From the NCBI RefSeq assembly GCF_001544975.2, contig NZ_FCOG02000050.1:1-45679 (forward strand): a DNA stretch of 45,679 bases, in the 5' to 3' direction. Below the pieces are notes generated by a model. That model had not been told where the DNA came from. It was given only the letters and a program-made list of their open reading frames with translations, and did no database searches. Made by a program: the position numbers and the translations under genes. The stretch is from Caballeronia arationis (GTDB lineage Bacteria > Pseudomonadota > Gammaproteobacteria > Burkholderiales > Burkholderiaceae). Positions 32,412-41,813 of this stretch are shown here, piece after piece (position 1 is the first letter of the stretch; each line of letters begins with the position of its first letter).

Positions 32412-33737
32412 ATGCTCAGCCGCCACCTTGCTGCCGTACTTGCGATTGCCGCAGCAATCCCAGCTTATGCACAGTCGATATTGCCCCCTGTAGAGAGCGG
32501 ACACCAGGCGCCAGCAGACGCTGCCGCGACCACGACCAGTGACGTCGCACTGACGCCCATGTCGCTCGACGATGCGCTCGGAATCGCGGCTGAAAATAAT
32601 CCGCTGCTTCGCGGCGCGCGCGCCGACGCGAATGCGACCCAAGGCACTTTCATGCAGGCCGGTGCCCGACCCAACCCGGAGATATCGTTTCTGCAGGAGG
32701 GGTTCGGAGGCCCCGAGCGCACGACGACGGCTCTCCTGAACCAGACCGTTGAGTTGGGTGGCAAGCGTCGGGCACGGCTGGACGTCGCGTCGTATGGGCG
32801 TGAGGTGGCACTCGCTTCCCTCGACGGTCGCGGCGCGGCTCTGCGTTCGGACGTCGTTGCCGCATTTTATGGATTGCTCGCTGCGCAACGTCAATTGCAG
32901 GTCGCGCAGGAATCGGCAGATATCGCCGTCCGGTCCGCAGAGCTTGCCGGAAAGCGCTCGCGCGCTGGCAAGGTGTCGCCTGTCGAGGCGACGAAAGCGC
33001 GGGTTGCAGCGACAGGTGTTCAGATTGAACTCGCGAATGCCAGAACGCGCGTCTCGACTGCCGTGGAAAAGCTGGCCAGCGTAACGGGCAGTCCGCTCGT
33101 GCGGGGACGCTCTGCCACCGGCGACATCGAGACCGTGCCTGCAGTCGCACCCCTTTCCCAACTCCTGGAGCGTCTGTCCGACGCGCCCCTCTCGCGGGTC
33201 GCCCGTGCAGAAATGCTCCGTTCCAACGCCGCTATTTCAGTGGAGCGCGCAAAGCGCGTCCCCGATATCACGGTCAGCGCCGGCATGAAGCGGGTCATTA
33301 CCGGCGGCATCCGCGACAACCAGGCCGTCGTCGGCATTTCCATTCCGCTTCCGCTGTTCGACACGAACAAGGGTGCGCTTCTAGAGGCAGTTCACAAAGC
33401 CGAGAAGGCGGGCGCCGATTTCGACAGTGAGAAGGCCCGTTTGCAACTCGAACTGACCCAGGCATATGCCAGCTACGAGAGCTCGACGCAGGCGGCCCAG
33501 CAGTTGAAGGCTGACGTCCTGCCGGCCGCGCGCGAAGCGCTCGACGCGATGTCAAGAGGATACGAGCTTGGCAAGTTCAGCTTTCTCGATGTGCTAGACG
33601 CGCAGCGCACTTTTTTCCAGGGGCAATCGCAATATGTGCAGGCGTTGACCGACGCTCATCTTGCATATGCTGACATCGGACGGCTTGTCGGCATGCCCCT
33701 GCGCTCCGACGCTCACCAAACGACCAATCTACCTTGA
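32412..33737 (+). CDS. czcC: CzcC-like outer-membrane factor
   Basis: A 441-residue TolC-family protein with a signal peptide (MLSRHLAAVLAIAAAIPAYA) and two coiled-coil repeats; ISIPLPLFDTNKGALLEAVH near residue 310 is the second-repeat motif, and LGKFSFLDVLDAQRT is typical of CzcC. It forms the outer-membrane duct for CzcBA. Start at 32412 is chosen because it opens the signal peptide; the frame is open to ATG 32352, which lies only six bases after the operator. Neither start has a clear ribosome site. It is followed by czcB after ten bases. Confidence 0.9.
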   Translation: MLSRHLAAVLAIAAAIPAYAQSILPPVESGHQAPADAAATTTSDVALTPMSLDDALGIAAENNPLLRGARADANATQGTFMQAGARPNPEISFLQEGFGGPERTTTALLNQTVELGGKRRARLDVASYGREVALASLDGRGAALRSDVVAAFYGLLAAQRQLQVAQESADIAVRSAELAGKRSRAGKVSPVEATKARVAATGVQIELANARTRVSTAVEKLASVTGSPLVRGRSATGDIETVPAVAPLSQLLERLSDAPLSRVARAEMLRSNAAISVERAKRVPDITVSAGMKRVITGGIRDNQAVVGISIPLPLFDTNKGALLEAVHKAEKAGADFDSEKARLQLELTQAYASYESSTQAAQQLKADVLPAAREALDAMSRGYELGKFSFLDVLDAQRTFFQGQSQYVQALTDAHLAYADIGRLVGMPLRSDAHQTTNLP

Positions 33738-33747
33738 AGGACTCGTC

Positions 33748-35223
33748 ATGTCGCGCAGAACAATCGCTATCGCCATTGTGGCGAGCATCGGCGCCGCAAG
33801 CATCGCGCTCGCGACGGTGGCATTAACACGCGAGTCGTCAACCGCTCAGGCGGCCCCCGGCATTGTTGAAGCTTCGCAATCGAGCCAGGGGGCGATTGGC
33901 CAGCATGGGGGTAGTGTGCTGAAAAATGGCGCATGGACCGTCGAAATCGTCATGTCCGAGAAGCCCGGCGATGCCCGTCTTGTCGTCTATCCGTTTGATG
34001 ATGGCAAGCCAGTCGATAAGGGCGTAACGGTCTCCGGCACCTTAACCCGCTACGACGGTTCGAAGGAGCAGTTGCAGTTCGCGCGAGCGGGTCAAAAATT
34101 CACGTCTACCCGGCCGATAGCCAAGCCTCACGTATTCGATGCCTCTATCGACCTCAGGTGGCGCGAGCAATCCGCTTCATTTGATTTCTCCCGCGCCGAT
34201 GGTGCGGTCGCGCTAAGCGCGAGGCAGGTCGAGGCGGCTCAGATTGGCCTGGCTCCGGCTGGCCCGGCTCAAGTCGTCACGACGTTCCAGCTTCCCGGCG
34301 AAATCAAGTTCAACGAGGACCGCACCGCTCACGTCGTGCCGCGTGTGGCCGGTATCGTCGAGCGCGTCACCGTATCAATCGGAGAGAAGGTCGAGAAAGG
34401 ACAGTTGCTCGCGGTCATTGCAAGTTCTGACCTTGCTGACCGCAGAAGCGAACTGCTGACTGCGGAGCGTCGCCTTTCGGCTGCCCGAACCTATTACCAG
34501 CGGGAGAAGACCCTCTGGCAGGAGCGGATCTCCGCTGAGCAGGACTATCTTCAGGCGCAGGTACAGTTGCGCGAAGCAGAGATTGCCGCGCAGAACGCCC
34601 GACAGAAGCTGTCCGCTCTGGGCGCTCAAGCCTCTGCGAGCGCACTGAATCGCTACGAACTGCGCGCACCATTTACCGGAACAATCGTTGAGAAGCACCT
34701 GACCCCTGGCGAGGCAATCGCGGCAGATGCCAACGTTTTCGTTGTCTCCGACCTTTCATCTGTATGGGCTGAGATGGCGGTGCCCGCCCAGCGGTTGAAC
34801 GAGGTGCGCATCGGCCGCGAAGCGACCGTAAGCGCCACCGCGTTCGAGTCGAAATCGAGCGGCCCCATCGCGTATGTAGGCGCTTTACTGGGAGAACAGA
34901 CTCGCACGGCACCGGCGCGTGTTGTGCTGCCGAATCCAGACGGCGCATGGCGTCCGGGCATGTTCGTTAATGTCTCGGTGGACGCGGGCAGACAGGACGT
35001 ACCGGTCGCAGTGCCGAGTGACGCACTGCAGGATATCGATGGCGCACAAGCCATCTTTGTGCAGTCGCCCAAGGGATTCGTTGCTCAAGCCGTCGAGACC
35101 GGGCGTCGTGATGACCGCGTCGTTGAAGTTGTCAAAGGGCTCAGGCCTGGCCAGCAGTATGTCAATACTAACAGCTTCGTACTCAAGGCCGAGCTCGGAA
35201 AAGGCAGCGTCGAGGAAGAGTAA
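33748..35223 (+). CDS. czcB: CzcB-like periplasmic adaptor
   Basis: A 491-residue membrane fusion protein with an N-terminal anchor (RRTIAIAIVASIGAASIALA). An extra N-terminal domain follows (about 50-150, GQHGGSVLKNGAWTVEIVMS), as in CzcB. Then come the lipoyl/barrel-sandwich halves (GIVERVTVSIGEKVEKGQLL and RAPFTGTIVEKHLTPGEAIA), a helical hairpin between them, and a beta-barrel part. Unlike the CusB here, it has no fused CusF domain. It links CzcA to CzcC. Start set at 33748 by an AAGGA ribosome site; the longer frame overlaps czcC. Confidence 0.93.
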   Translation: MSRRTIAIAIVASIGAASIALATVALTRESSTAQAAPGIVEASQSSQGAIGQHGGSVLKNGAWTVEIVMSEKPGDARLVVYPFDDGKPVDKGVTVSGTLTRYDGSKEQLQFARAGQKFTSTRPIAKPHVFDASIDLRWREQSASFDFSRADGAVALSARQVEAAQIGLAPAGPAQVVTTFQLPGEIKFNEDRTAHVVPRVAGIVERVTVSIGEKVEKGQLLAVIASSDLADRRSELLTAERRLSAARTYYQREKTLWQERISAEQDYLQAQVQLREAEIAAQNARQKLSALGAQASASALNRYELRAPFTGTIVEKHLTPGEAIAADANVFVVSDLSSVWAEMAVPAQRLNEVRIGREATVSATAFESKSSGPIAYVGALLGEQTRTAPARVVLPNPDGAWRPGMFVNVSVDAGRQDVPVAVPSDALQDIDGAQAIFVQSPKGFVAQAVETGRRDDRVVEVVKGLRPGQQYVNTNSFVLKAELGKGSVEEE

Positions 35224-35301
35224 CTCCAAAGCCCCGAACCTCTGACGACCCGCAACAGGCAGGTTGCACACACCCTTATCCGGTTTCATAGGACCATCTC
35301 A

Positions 35302-38300
35302 ATGTTTGAGAGACTGATTCGTTTTGCGATAGCACACCGTTGGCTCGTCATGCTGGCTGTTATCGCTGTCGCAGCGCTGGGCGTTTACAGCTACCAGAAG
35401 CTGCCGATCGATGCCGTGCCCGACATTACCAACGTCCAAGTCCAGATCAACACGTCAGCGCCCGGATATTCGCCGCTCGAGGCCGAGCAGCGCATAACGT
35501 ATTCGGTAGAGACCGCGATGGCGGGCCTGCCTGATCTAGAACAGACGCGTTCCATCTCGCGCTACGGTCTGTCCCAGGTAACCGTCATCTTTAAGGACGG
35601 GACCGACATCTACTTCGCGCGCCAGCTGGTCAACGAGCGAATTCAGGAAGCAAAAGACAAGCTGCCACCTGGCGCCACCCCGGCGATGGGGCCGACTTCA
35701 ACCGGGCTCGGCGAGATTTATTTGTGGACAGTCGAAGCTACCGTCGCGGCGCGCAAGCCCGATGGGACACGCTATACACCCGCAGACCTGCGTGAGCTTC
35801 AGGACTGGGTCATCAAGCCCCAGCTCCGCAACGTACCGGGCGTCACCGAGGTCAATTCGATTGGCGGGTTTGTCAAAGAATTCCGCGTCGCACCGAATCC
35901 GACCAAGCTGATGTCATACGGTTTGACCCTGGCAGACGTGGTCCGCGCGCTCGAGCGTAATAATGACAACGTGGGCGCCGGATATATTGAAAAGCGCGGT
36001 GAACAATACCTGGTGCGCGTGCCCGGCCAAGCGCGCTCGGTCGAGGATATCTCCAATGTCGTGCTGACAAACGTCGGTGGCGTACCTGTCCGAATGAAAG
36101 ATGTCGGGCAGGTCGATATCGGTCGCGAATTGCGAACCGGCGCGGCGACGGCGAATGGCGAAGAAGTGGTGCTCGGCACAGTGTTCATGTTGATGGGCGA
36201 GAACAGTCGTACTGTCGCAAAGGCCGTCTCAGTCAAGATGGAGGAGGTCAATCGCACATTACCAGAGGGCGTGCGTGCGGTGCCGGTCTACGACCGTACG
36301 GTGCTGGTCGAAAAAGCTGTGCAGACCGTGAAAAAGAACCTCCTCGAAGGTGCGGTTCTCGTTATCGTCATTCTCTTCCTGTTCCTCGGCAACATCCGTG
36401 CGGCGCTCATTACCGCGCTTGTCATCCCATTGTCAATGCTGATGACATTCACGGGGATGGTTAATGCAAGAGTGAGCGCCAACCTCATGAGCCTCGGCGC
36501 GCTCGATTTCGGCATTATTGTGGACGGCGCCGTCGTGATTGTTGAGAACTGCGTGAGACGCCTTGCGCATGCGCAGACTCTTGCAGGGCGACCCTTGGGT
36601 CGCGAAGAACGTTTCGCCGAAGTTTTCAGAGCATCGCAAGAAGCGAGGCGCGCCCTCATTTTTGGCCAACTCATTATTATGGTCGTTTATCTGCCCATCT
36701 TCGCGCTCACGGGCGTCGAGGGCAAAATGTTCCACCCGATGGCGGTTACTGTCGTGATGGCACTCGCCGCGGCAATGGTGCTGACGGTCACCTTCATTCC
36801 TGCCGCAGTTGCGCTGTTCATCGGTCAGCACGTCGAAGAGAAGGAAAACTGGCTGATGGGCCGGGCACGACGACTTTATGAGCCCGTGCTCGCCGCGTTC
36901 ATGAAGCGTCCGAAGCGCGTGCTCGTTGGTGCAGTCATGATTGTTACCCTGACGATGGGGCTGGCGACCCGCCTTGGCAGCGAGTTCATTCCGAGCCTGA
37001 ACGAGGGCGACCTTGCCGTTGCCGCGTTACGCATCCCTGGCACAAGCCTCTCACAGTCGGTGGACATGCAGAAGTCCATCGAGAAGACGCTCAAACAGGG
37101 GTTCCCAGAAATCGATCGTGTCTTCGCACGGACCGGTACGGCCGAAATCGCCGCGGATCCGATGCCACCCAACCTGTCCGACGGTTACATCATGCTGAAA
37201 CCGACAGACAAGTGGCCGAACCCGAACAAGTCGCGTGACCAGCTCGTGCAGCAAATTGAGGCTGCGCTCGCGGAACTGCCGGGCAACGCATATGAGTTTT
37301 CGCAGCCTATTCAGTTGCGTTTTAACGAGTTGATTTCTGGCGTGCGTAGCGACGTGGCAGTCAAAGTCTTCGGCGATGACATGGCCGTGCTCAATGGAAC
37401 CGGCGAGAAGATTGCGGCGGCGCTTCAGAAGGTGCCTGGCGCCTCGGAAGTGAAGGTCGAGCAGACCACCGGTTTGCCGGTTCTTACCATCAACCTGGAT
37501 CGCGACAAGCTCGCGCGGTACGGCGTCACCGTAGGAGACATTCAGGACACAGTTGCAGCCGCTGTCGGCGGGCAGAAAGCGGGCACGCTGTTTCAGGGCG
37601 ACCGGCGCTTTGACATCGTGGTCCGGTTGCCCGAGGAACTTCGCTCGGATATCGAGGCGATTAAGCGCCTGCCGATTGCGTTACCATTTTCCCGGCAAGG
37701 GGTCGCGAGCGGCCCCGTGGTCCAGGCGCCGTACGTCCCCCTTGCTGAGCTGGCGACGGTCGAGGTTGCCCCGGGCCCCAACCAGATCAGCCGGGAGAAC
37801 GGCAAGCGGCGCGTGGTGGTGAGCGCAAATGTGCGCGGCCGGGACGTGGGCTCATTCGTCGCGGATGCCCGCGAGCAGCTTCAACAGGACGTTCAGGTTC
37901 CGTCGGGTTACTGGTTGTCGTGGGGTGGACAATTCGAGCAATTGCAGAGCGCGAGTGAGAGATTGAAACTGGTCGTCCCGCTTTCGCTCTTCATGGTGTT
38001 CGTCCTCCTTTTCATCATGTTTAATAACGTGAAGGACGGCTTGCTGGTGTTCACGGGTATCCCGTTCGCACTGAGTGGCGGAGTGGTCTTGCTGTGGATG
38101 AGGGACGTCCCTCTGTCCATTACCGCCGCGGTCGGCTTCATCGCGCTGTCAGGCGTCGCCGTACTGAACGGGCTCGTCATGATTTCCTTTATCCGGAATC
38201 TGCGCGAGGAAGGTGTGCAGTTGGATGTGGCCGTTCGCGACGGAGCGGTGACGCGGCTGCGGCCGGTACTGATGACTGCGCTGGTGGCGTCGCTTGGCTT

Positions 38301-38523
38301 TTTGCCGATGGCATTCGCGACGGGCACAGGCTCGGAAGTGCAGCGTCCCCTGGCGACCGTTGTCATTGGCGGGATCCTGTCGTCAACGGCCCTGACACTG
38401 CTGGTTCTTCCTGTCCTGTATCGGGTTGCCCATTCGACGTCGTTTCGTTCGATGGTTATGGACGGGTTGGCGAAACGGGCGCCAGGTCCGGTACTTCGCT
38501 GGTTCGGTATTCTCTCGAGGTAG
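35302..38523 (+). CDS. czcA: CzcA Co/Zn/Cd RND efflux transporter
   Basis: A 1073-residue HME-RND pump. The proton-relay motif LDFGIIVDGAVVIVEN places D402, D408 and E415 at the same numbers as in Cupriavidus CzcA, which marks the divalent Co/Zn/Cd class. The CusA methionines are absent: the matching loop reads EGDLAVAALRIPGTS. Twelve membrane segments and two periplasmic loops are complete. It moves divalent cations from periplasm to outside with CzcBC. It starts 78 bases after czcB and is followed six bases later by the response regulator, suggesting one transcript with its own control genes. Confidence 0.95.
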   Translation: MFERLIRFAIAHRWLVMLAVIAVAALGVYSYQKLPIDAVPDITNVQVQINTSAPGYSPLEAEQRITYSVETAMAGLPDLEQTRSISRYGLSQVTVIFKDGTDIYFARQLVNERIQEAKDKLPPGATPAMGPTSTGLGEIYLWTVEATVAARKPDGTRYTPADLRELQDWVIKPQLRNVPGVTEVNSIGGFVKEFRVAPNPTKLMSYGLTLADVVRALERNNDNVGAGYIEKRGEQYLVRVPGQARSVEDISNVVLTNVGGVPVRMKDVGQVDIGRELRTGAATANGEEVVLGTVFMLMGENSRTVAKAVSVKMEEVNRTLPEGVRAVPVYDRTVLVEKAVQTVKKNLLEGAVLVIVILFLFLGNIRAALITALVIPLSMLMTFTGMVNARVSANLMSLGALDFGIIVDGAVVIVENCVRRLAHAQTLAGRPLGREERFAEVFRASQEARRALIFGQLIIMVVYLPIFALTGVEGKMFHPMAVTVVMALAAAMVLTVTFIPAAVALFIGQHVEEKENWLMGRARRLYEPVLAAFMKRPKRVLVGAVMIVTLTMGLATRLGSEFIPSLNEGDLAVAALRIPGTSLSQSVDMQKSIEKTLKQGFPEIDRVFARTGTAEIAADPMPPNLSDGYIMLKPTDKWPNPNKSRDQLVQQIEAALAELPGNAYEFSQPIQLRFNELISGVRSDVAVKVFGDDMAVLNGTGEKIAAALQKVPGASEVKVEQTTGLPVLTINLDRDKLARYGVTVGDIQDTVAAAVGGQKAGTLFQGDRRFDIVVRLPEELRSDIEAIKRLPIALPFSRQGVASGPVVQAPYVPLAELATVEVAPGPNQISRENGKRRVVVSANVRGRDVGSFVADAREQLQQDVQVPSGYWLSWGGQFEQLQSASERLKLVVPLSLFMVFVLLFIMFNNVKDGLLVFTGIPFALSGGVVLLWMRDVPLSITAAVGFIALSGVAVLNGLVMISFIRNLREEGVQLDVAVRDGAVTRLRPVLMTALVASLGFLPMAFATGTGSEVQRPLATVVIGGILSSTALTLLVLPVLYRVAHSTSFRSMVMDGLAKRAPGPVLRWFGILSR

Positions 38524-38529
38524 TGTTCA

Positions 38530-39213
38530 ATGCGGATTCTTTTAGTGGAAGATGAGCCGAAGACCGGTGTCTATCTTCGTAAGGGCCTGGCTGAGGCGGG
38601 ATACGTCGTCGATTGGATCGAAGACGGCATCACCGGCCAGCACCAGGCCGAGACGGAGGACTATGACCTCCTCATTATCGACGTGATGCTTCCGGGGCAG
38701 GATGGGTGGACGCTGCTGCAAAACCTTCGGCGCACGAGGTCGACTCCGGTGCTGTTCCTCTCCGCGCGTGACGACGTAGTAGACAGGGTAAAAGGGCTGG
38801 AACTGGGGGCGGACGATTACCTTGCGAAGCCGTTTGACTTCGTCGAACTGGTTGCTCGCGTAAGGTCAATCCTGCGACGCGGCAAGCCGCGCGAGTCGAC
38901 GATGCTCCAGGTTGCCGACCTCGCACTTGACGTGACCCGACGCAGAGCGACCCGTCAGGGCGATATCATTCTTTTGACCGCCAAGGAGTTCACGTTACTG
39001 TGGCTTCTGATGCGAAAGGAGGGAGAAATTCTGCCACGCGCAACAATTGCCTCTCAGGTGTGGGATATGAATTTTAACAGCGACACCAATGTCGTGGACT
39101 CAGCCATCAGGCGGCTTCGCTCAAAAGTTGACGACGCCTACGAACCCAAGCTCATTCATACAGTGAGGGGTATGGGGTACGTGCTGGAAGTGAGAGGCAG
39201 TGCGAGTTGTTGA
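38530..39213 (+). CDS. czcR: Metal-responsive response regulator (CzcR/IrlR type)
   Basis: A 227-residue OmpR-family regulator with D51 as phospho-acceptor (LLIIDVMLPGQDGW), K in LAKPFDF, and a winged-helix domain ending HTVRGMGYVLEVRG. It is clearly a paralogue of the copR product at 6411 (same motifs SQVWDMNFNSDTNVVD, HTVRGMGYVLE), so the two may recognise similar DNA sites. It starts six bases after czcA and overlaps the kinase start (TGATG). The symbol is given by position; CzcR and CusR-like proteins cannot be cleanly separated by sequence alone. Confidence 0.85.
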   Translation: MRILLVEDEPKTGVYLRKGLAEAGYVVDWIEDGITGQHQAETEDYDLLIIDVMLPGQDGWTLLQNLRRTRSTPVLFLSARDDVVDRVKGLELGADDYLAKPFDFVELVARVRSILRRGKPRESTMLQVADLALDVTRRRATRQGDIILLTAKEFTLLWLLMRKEGEILPRATIASQVWDMNFNSDTNVVDSAIRRLRSKVDDAYEPKLIHTVRGMGYVLEVRGSASC

Positions 39214-40601
39214 TGCGCCTGGTCCCGCGAACGCTCCGCGCACGGCTGACTGCGCTTATTATCCTCTCGACATCGGTTATTCTCGCCCTGAGCGGGGTTG
39301 CACTGTATGAAGCACTAAGAAGCCGTATTGAGTCGACGTCAGTCGAGCAGATATCTGGCACGATGTCATCTCTGCAGGTGCATCTGACCGAGATCAAGAC
39401 GACAGACGACATTGGCCGCAATGCCGAGATGTGGATAGACCAGTTGCATGGGCATCAGAACATGGACCTGGCCATCTACGACATGGCGGGCAATCGCCTT
39501 CTGAGCACGGCAGGATTTCAGCCGTATGCACCGATCCTGACAACTCAGACGAAGCATGTTCCGACAACTTTGACCCCGGCTCACTCCCGGCTCCGCTACA
39601 TGGTTAGTACGGTGCCAATCGAAGGGCCGGTCGGGCCGTCGGTTCGCATCGCTATCCAATACGACGGGTCCAAAGACCAGGCTCTTCTGCGGGCGTACGC
39701 GTATACCATTGTCATTATTGAAGTGTTTGGGGTTCTGCTAGCGGCCGCTTTCGCGTATGGCATCGCAATGCTGGGTCTGAGCCCGCTGCGGCGCCTCGTT
39801 TCGCGCGCGGAAGAAATGTCGACGAGTCGCCTCGCGCATCCGTTGCCCGAGCTCGATGCCTCGGGTGAACTGAAAGAACTGGGCCACGCGTTCAACGGCA
39901 TGCTTGCGCGGCTTGACGAGTCGTTCACGCGGCTCAGCCAGTTCTCGTCGAATCTCGCCCATGACATGCGAACGCCTCTGACAAATCTGCTGGCCGCTGC
40001 CCAGGTGGCGTTGTCACAGACCCGATCTTCTTCCGAGTACCGGGACGTCATCGAGTCGAGCGTCGACGAATACCAGCGTCTATCGAGAATGATCGAGGAC
40101 ATGCTTTTTCTGGCGCGTTCGGAGCAGGCAGAGCCATCCGTGACCTTGCGAAATCTAGATGCTGCTTGCGAGGCCGAACGCGTCGCCGGCTACTACGAGC
40201 CGATGGCGCAAGACGCCGAGGTAACGATCGAGGTAAAGGGCCACGGCACTGTTCACGCAGACCTTCTTCTCTATCAGCGCGCACTGAGTAACCTGCTGTC
40301 TAACGCTCTCGCGCACGCGCCCCGAGGGTCGGCCATAACTATCGACTGTTGCGAACAAGCGGATTGGACGACGATTACCGTTTCAGACATGGGACCGGGT
40401 ATTGCGCCCCCCCACCTCGTCCGGCTATTCGAGCGGTTCTACCGTGTGGACCCGTCCAGGCACGACTCCGCGTCCGGCACGGGGCTCGGGCTGGCTATCG
40501 TGAAGTCGATCATGAACAACCACGGAGGACAGTGCGGCGTGAAGAGCGAGCCTTATATTCGCACGGCCTTCTGGCTGCGGTTCCCGCATCACGGGTACTG
40601 A
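39213..40601 (+). CDS. czcS: Metal-sensing histidine kinase (CzcS type)
   Basis: A 462-residue inner-membrane sensor kinase. Membrane segments lie near residues 9-30 and 165-190, enclosing a periplasmic sensor of about 130 residues with a His (DQLHGHQNMD). HAMP, H-box FSSNLAHDMRTPLTN (H250), N box NLLSNALAHAP and GLGLAIVKSIMNNH follow. The start ATG overlaps the regulator stop (TGATG); an upstream TTG at 39207 is possible but unlikely. It is paralogous to the copS product. Its position after czcA suggests sensing of Zn, Cd or Co. Confidence 0.86.
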   Translation: MRLVPRTLRARLTALIILSTSVILALSGVALYEALRSRIESTSVEQISGTMSSLQVHLTEIKTTDDIGRNAEMWIDQLHGHQNMDLAIYDMAGNRLLSTAGFQPYAPILTTQTKHVPTTLTPAHSRLRYMVSTVPIEGPVGPSVRIAIQYDGSKDQALLRAYAYTIVIIEVFGVLLAAAFAYGIAMLGLSPLRRLVSRAEEMSTSRLAHPLPELDASGELKELGHAFNGMLARLDESFTRLSQFSSNLAHDMRTPLTNLLAAAQVALSQTRSSSEYRDVIESSVDEYQRLSRMIEDMLFLARSEQAEPSVTLRNLDAACEAERVAGYYEPMAQDAEVTIEVKGHGTVHADLLLYQRALSNLLSNALAHAPRGSAITIDCCEQADWTTITVSDMGPGIAPPHLVRLFERFYRVDPSRHDSASGTGLGLAIVKSIMNNHGGQCGVKSEPYIRTAFWLRFPHHGY

Positions 40602-40637
40602 AATGACGGTGCAAAGACGCCGCTGTCCACCGCTGGC

Positions 40638-40701
40638 TGACAGGCACCGAGCGCCATGGCTAACCGAACACGCCTAGGGAATTCAGCCACCGTGCCTGTC
40701 A
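40638..40701. repeat. 10-bp inverted repeat between convergent genes
   Basis: TGACAGGCAC (40638-40647) and GTGCCTGTCA (40692-40701) are perfect inverted copies separated by 44 bases. It lies in the gap between the plus-strand kinase and the minus-strand DUF4148 gene. No T-run is present; a bidirectional hairpin or a protein site are both possible. Confidence 0.4.
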
Positions 40702-40716
40702 CCGCGGCGATCGCGC

Positions 40717-40989
40717 CTATCGGGCTGCGAGGTTGTCATGATGGTCGGCCGACGGCGCAGTTTCGCCTGCGTGGGATGCCACCGCGTGCAACTCCTTGTT
40801 GCGGGCAATCGTGGCAGCGTTTGGCGGGAATTGCGTTTTGCTTGCTTGCGTCAAGCCGTCATGCTGAGCCTGAATTAGTTCTTGCCGGACCTGCTCGCGC
40901 GACTTGCCCTGCGCCTGCGCTGTTTGCAAGGTCGCGCCGATAGACACTACTACTGCTACAGAAAGTGCGAAGAGTTTTGCGGCTTTCAT
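40717..40989 (-). CDS. DUF4148 family secreted protein (third of three)
   Basis: A 90-residue protein with a signal peptide (MKAAKLFALSVAVVVSIGAT, cleaved near AQAQ) and the DUF4148 pattern KSREQVRQELIQAQHDGLTQ, then FPPNAATIARNKELHAVASH. A His-rich tail (SADHHDN) is present. Start at 40989 is set by AAAGGAG six bases upstream. A degenerate CusR-type operator lies at 41073-41088 on its promoter side. It converges on the czcRS genes. Function unknown. Confidence 0.78.
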   Translation of the reverse strand: MKAAKLFALSVAVVVSIGATLQTAQAQGKSREQVRQELIQAQHDGLTQASKTQFPPNAATIARNKELHAVASHAGETAPSADHHDNLAAR

Positions 40990-41488
40990 TTGAATCTCCT
41001 TTGTTATGACCACCGGTTGGCGAGTCAGGAGCCCAGTATGAATATCGGACAGTGCGCAATCGTGACTGCCAGATGAGAAAAATGTCAGGTTCGGTGTTCT
41101 GACATACCGGGACAACAAGCCTCTGCCGTGAGCCTTTCGATATCGACATCCGTTCATCAACCCGTGACTCATGAACTGATTTTTGCGTACTTACCCGTCC
41201 CGCAGTTTCTTCTGTCTCCGCTAGCAAAAGCAATATGGCTACATGCAGTGATGACAGGGCGCCTTGCATGGCAAGCAATTCGCATGTACTCCCGAATAGC
41301 TACCCACGCGTGAAATTTCCGTCACGTGCGCGTCATGTCGGCGCAGAATTCCCGAAACACAATGCTTTCGATGTGGTTGCGGTCACTCGGCCGCCGACAT
41401 TTGCTCCCCGTGCAGCCTGCCGGCCAATGCGTTCCTGCGCTGTCTCTTCATTGCCCGACCGATGTGAAAGCGGTCGCTCACCAGGAAG
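40990..41488. other. Intergenic region with degenerate operator
   Basis: No gene is supported. It holds the promoter side of the minus-strand DUF4148 gene, including the operator-like site at 41073-41088. Short open frames beyond 41100 have no domain or ribosome site. Confidence 0.45.
41073..41088. promoter_or_regulatory. Degenerate CusR/CopR-type operator
   Basis: ATGAG-AAAAAT-GTCAG, one mismatch in each half against ATGAC-N6-GTCAT, with the same six-base spacing. It lies 84 bases before the DUF4148 start on the minus strand. Weak alone, but it fits the placing of the other four sites. Confidence 0.4.
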
Positions 41489-41746
41489 ATGGTTAGTCCG
41501 GACATGAACATGAAACATGCGCACTTGTTTTTCAAATTGCTTTTCGTGGTCGTCATTGCCGTAAGCCTTGCTGGGTGCGTTAGCCCCGCCAGAAGACCTC
41601 CGACTGCGAACACGTCGCCCGCAGCCACGGAAGCAGCGGCGCCAAAGGACCTGCCTCCGGGCGAACAGCTAGACTATGCCGGCCATCGCTGTGGGAATCC
41701 AAATTTGCACGTTAAGACTCATCCGTGTATTTTCCCTCGTCGATAG
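41489..41746 (+). CDS. Small putative lipoprotein
   Basis: An 85-residue protein. A hydrophobic signal (LFFKLLFVVVIAVSLAGC) ends in a lipobox LAGC, so it should be lipid-anchored. The mature part is Pro/Ala/Thr-rich and ends with a small Cys/His cluster (HRCGNPNLHVKTHPC). ATG 41489 directly follows AGGAAG, which is too close; ATG 41510 would give a more usual signal length but has no ribosome site. No family recognised. It lies in a disturbed region just before the IS4-family element. Confidence 0.5.
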   Translation: MVSPDMNMKHAHLFFKLLFVVVIAVSLAGCVSPARRPPTANTSPAATEAAAPKDLPPGEQLDYAGHRCGNPNLHVKTHPCIFPRR

Positions 41747-41813
41747 CAACGCCATTTTCGCGTCGACAGAAATTGCCACCCGAATCAATCGTCGCTTATG
41801 CCGCGCTTCAACA

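Noticed and set aside
33661..33747. Upstream start for czcB
   Set aside because: The extension overlaps the end of czcC and lacks a ribosome site; ATG 33748 has AAGGA and begins a proper membrane anchor.
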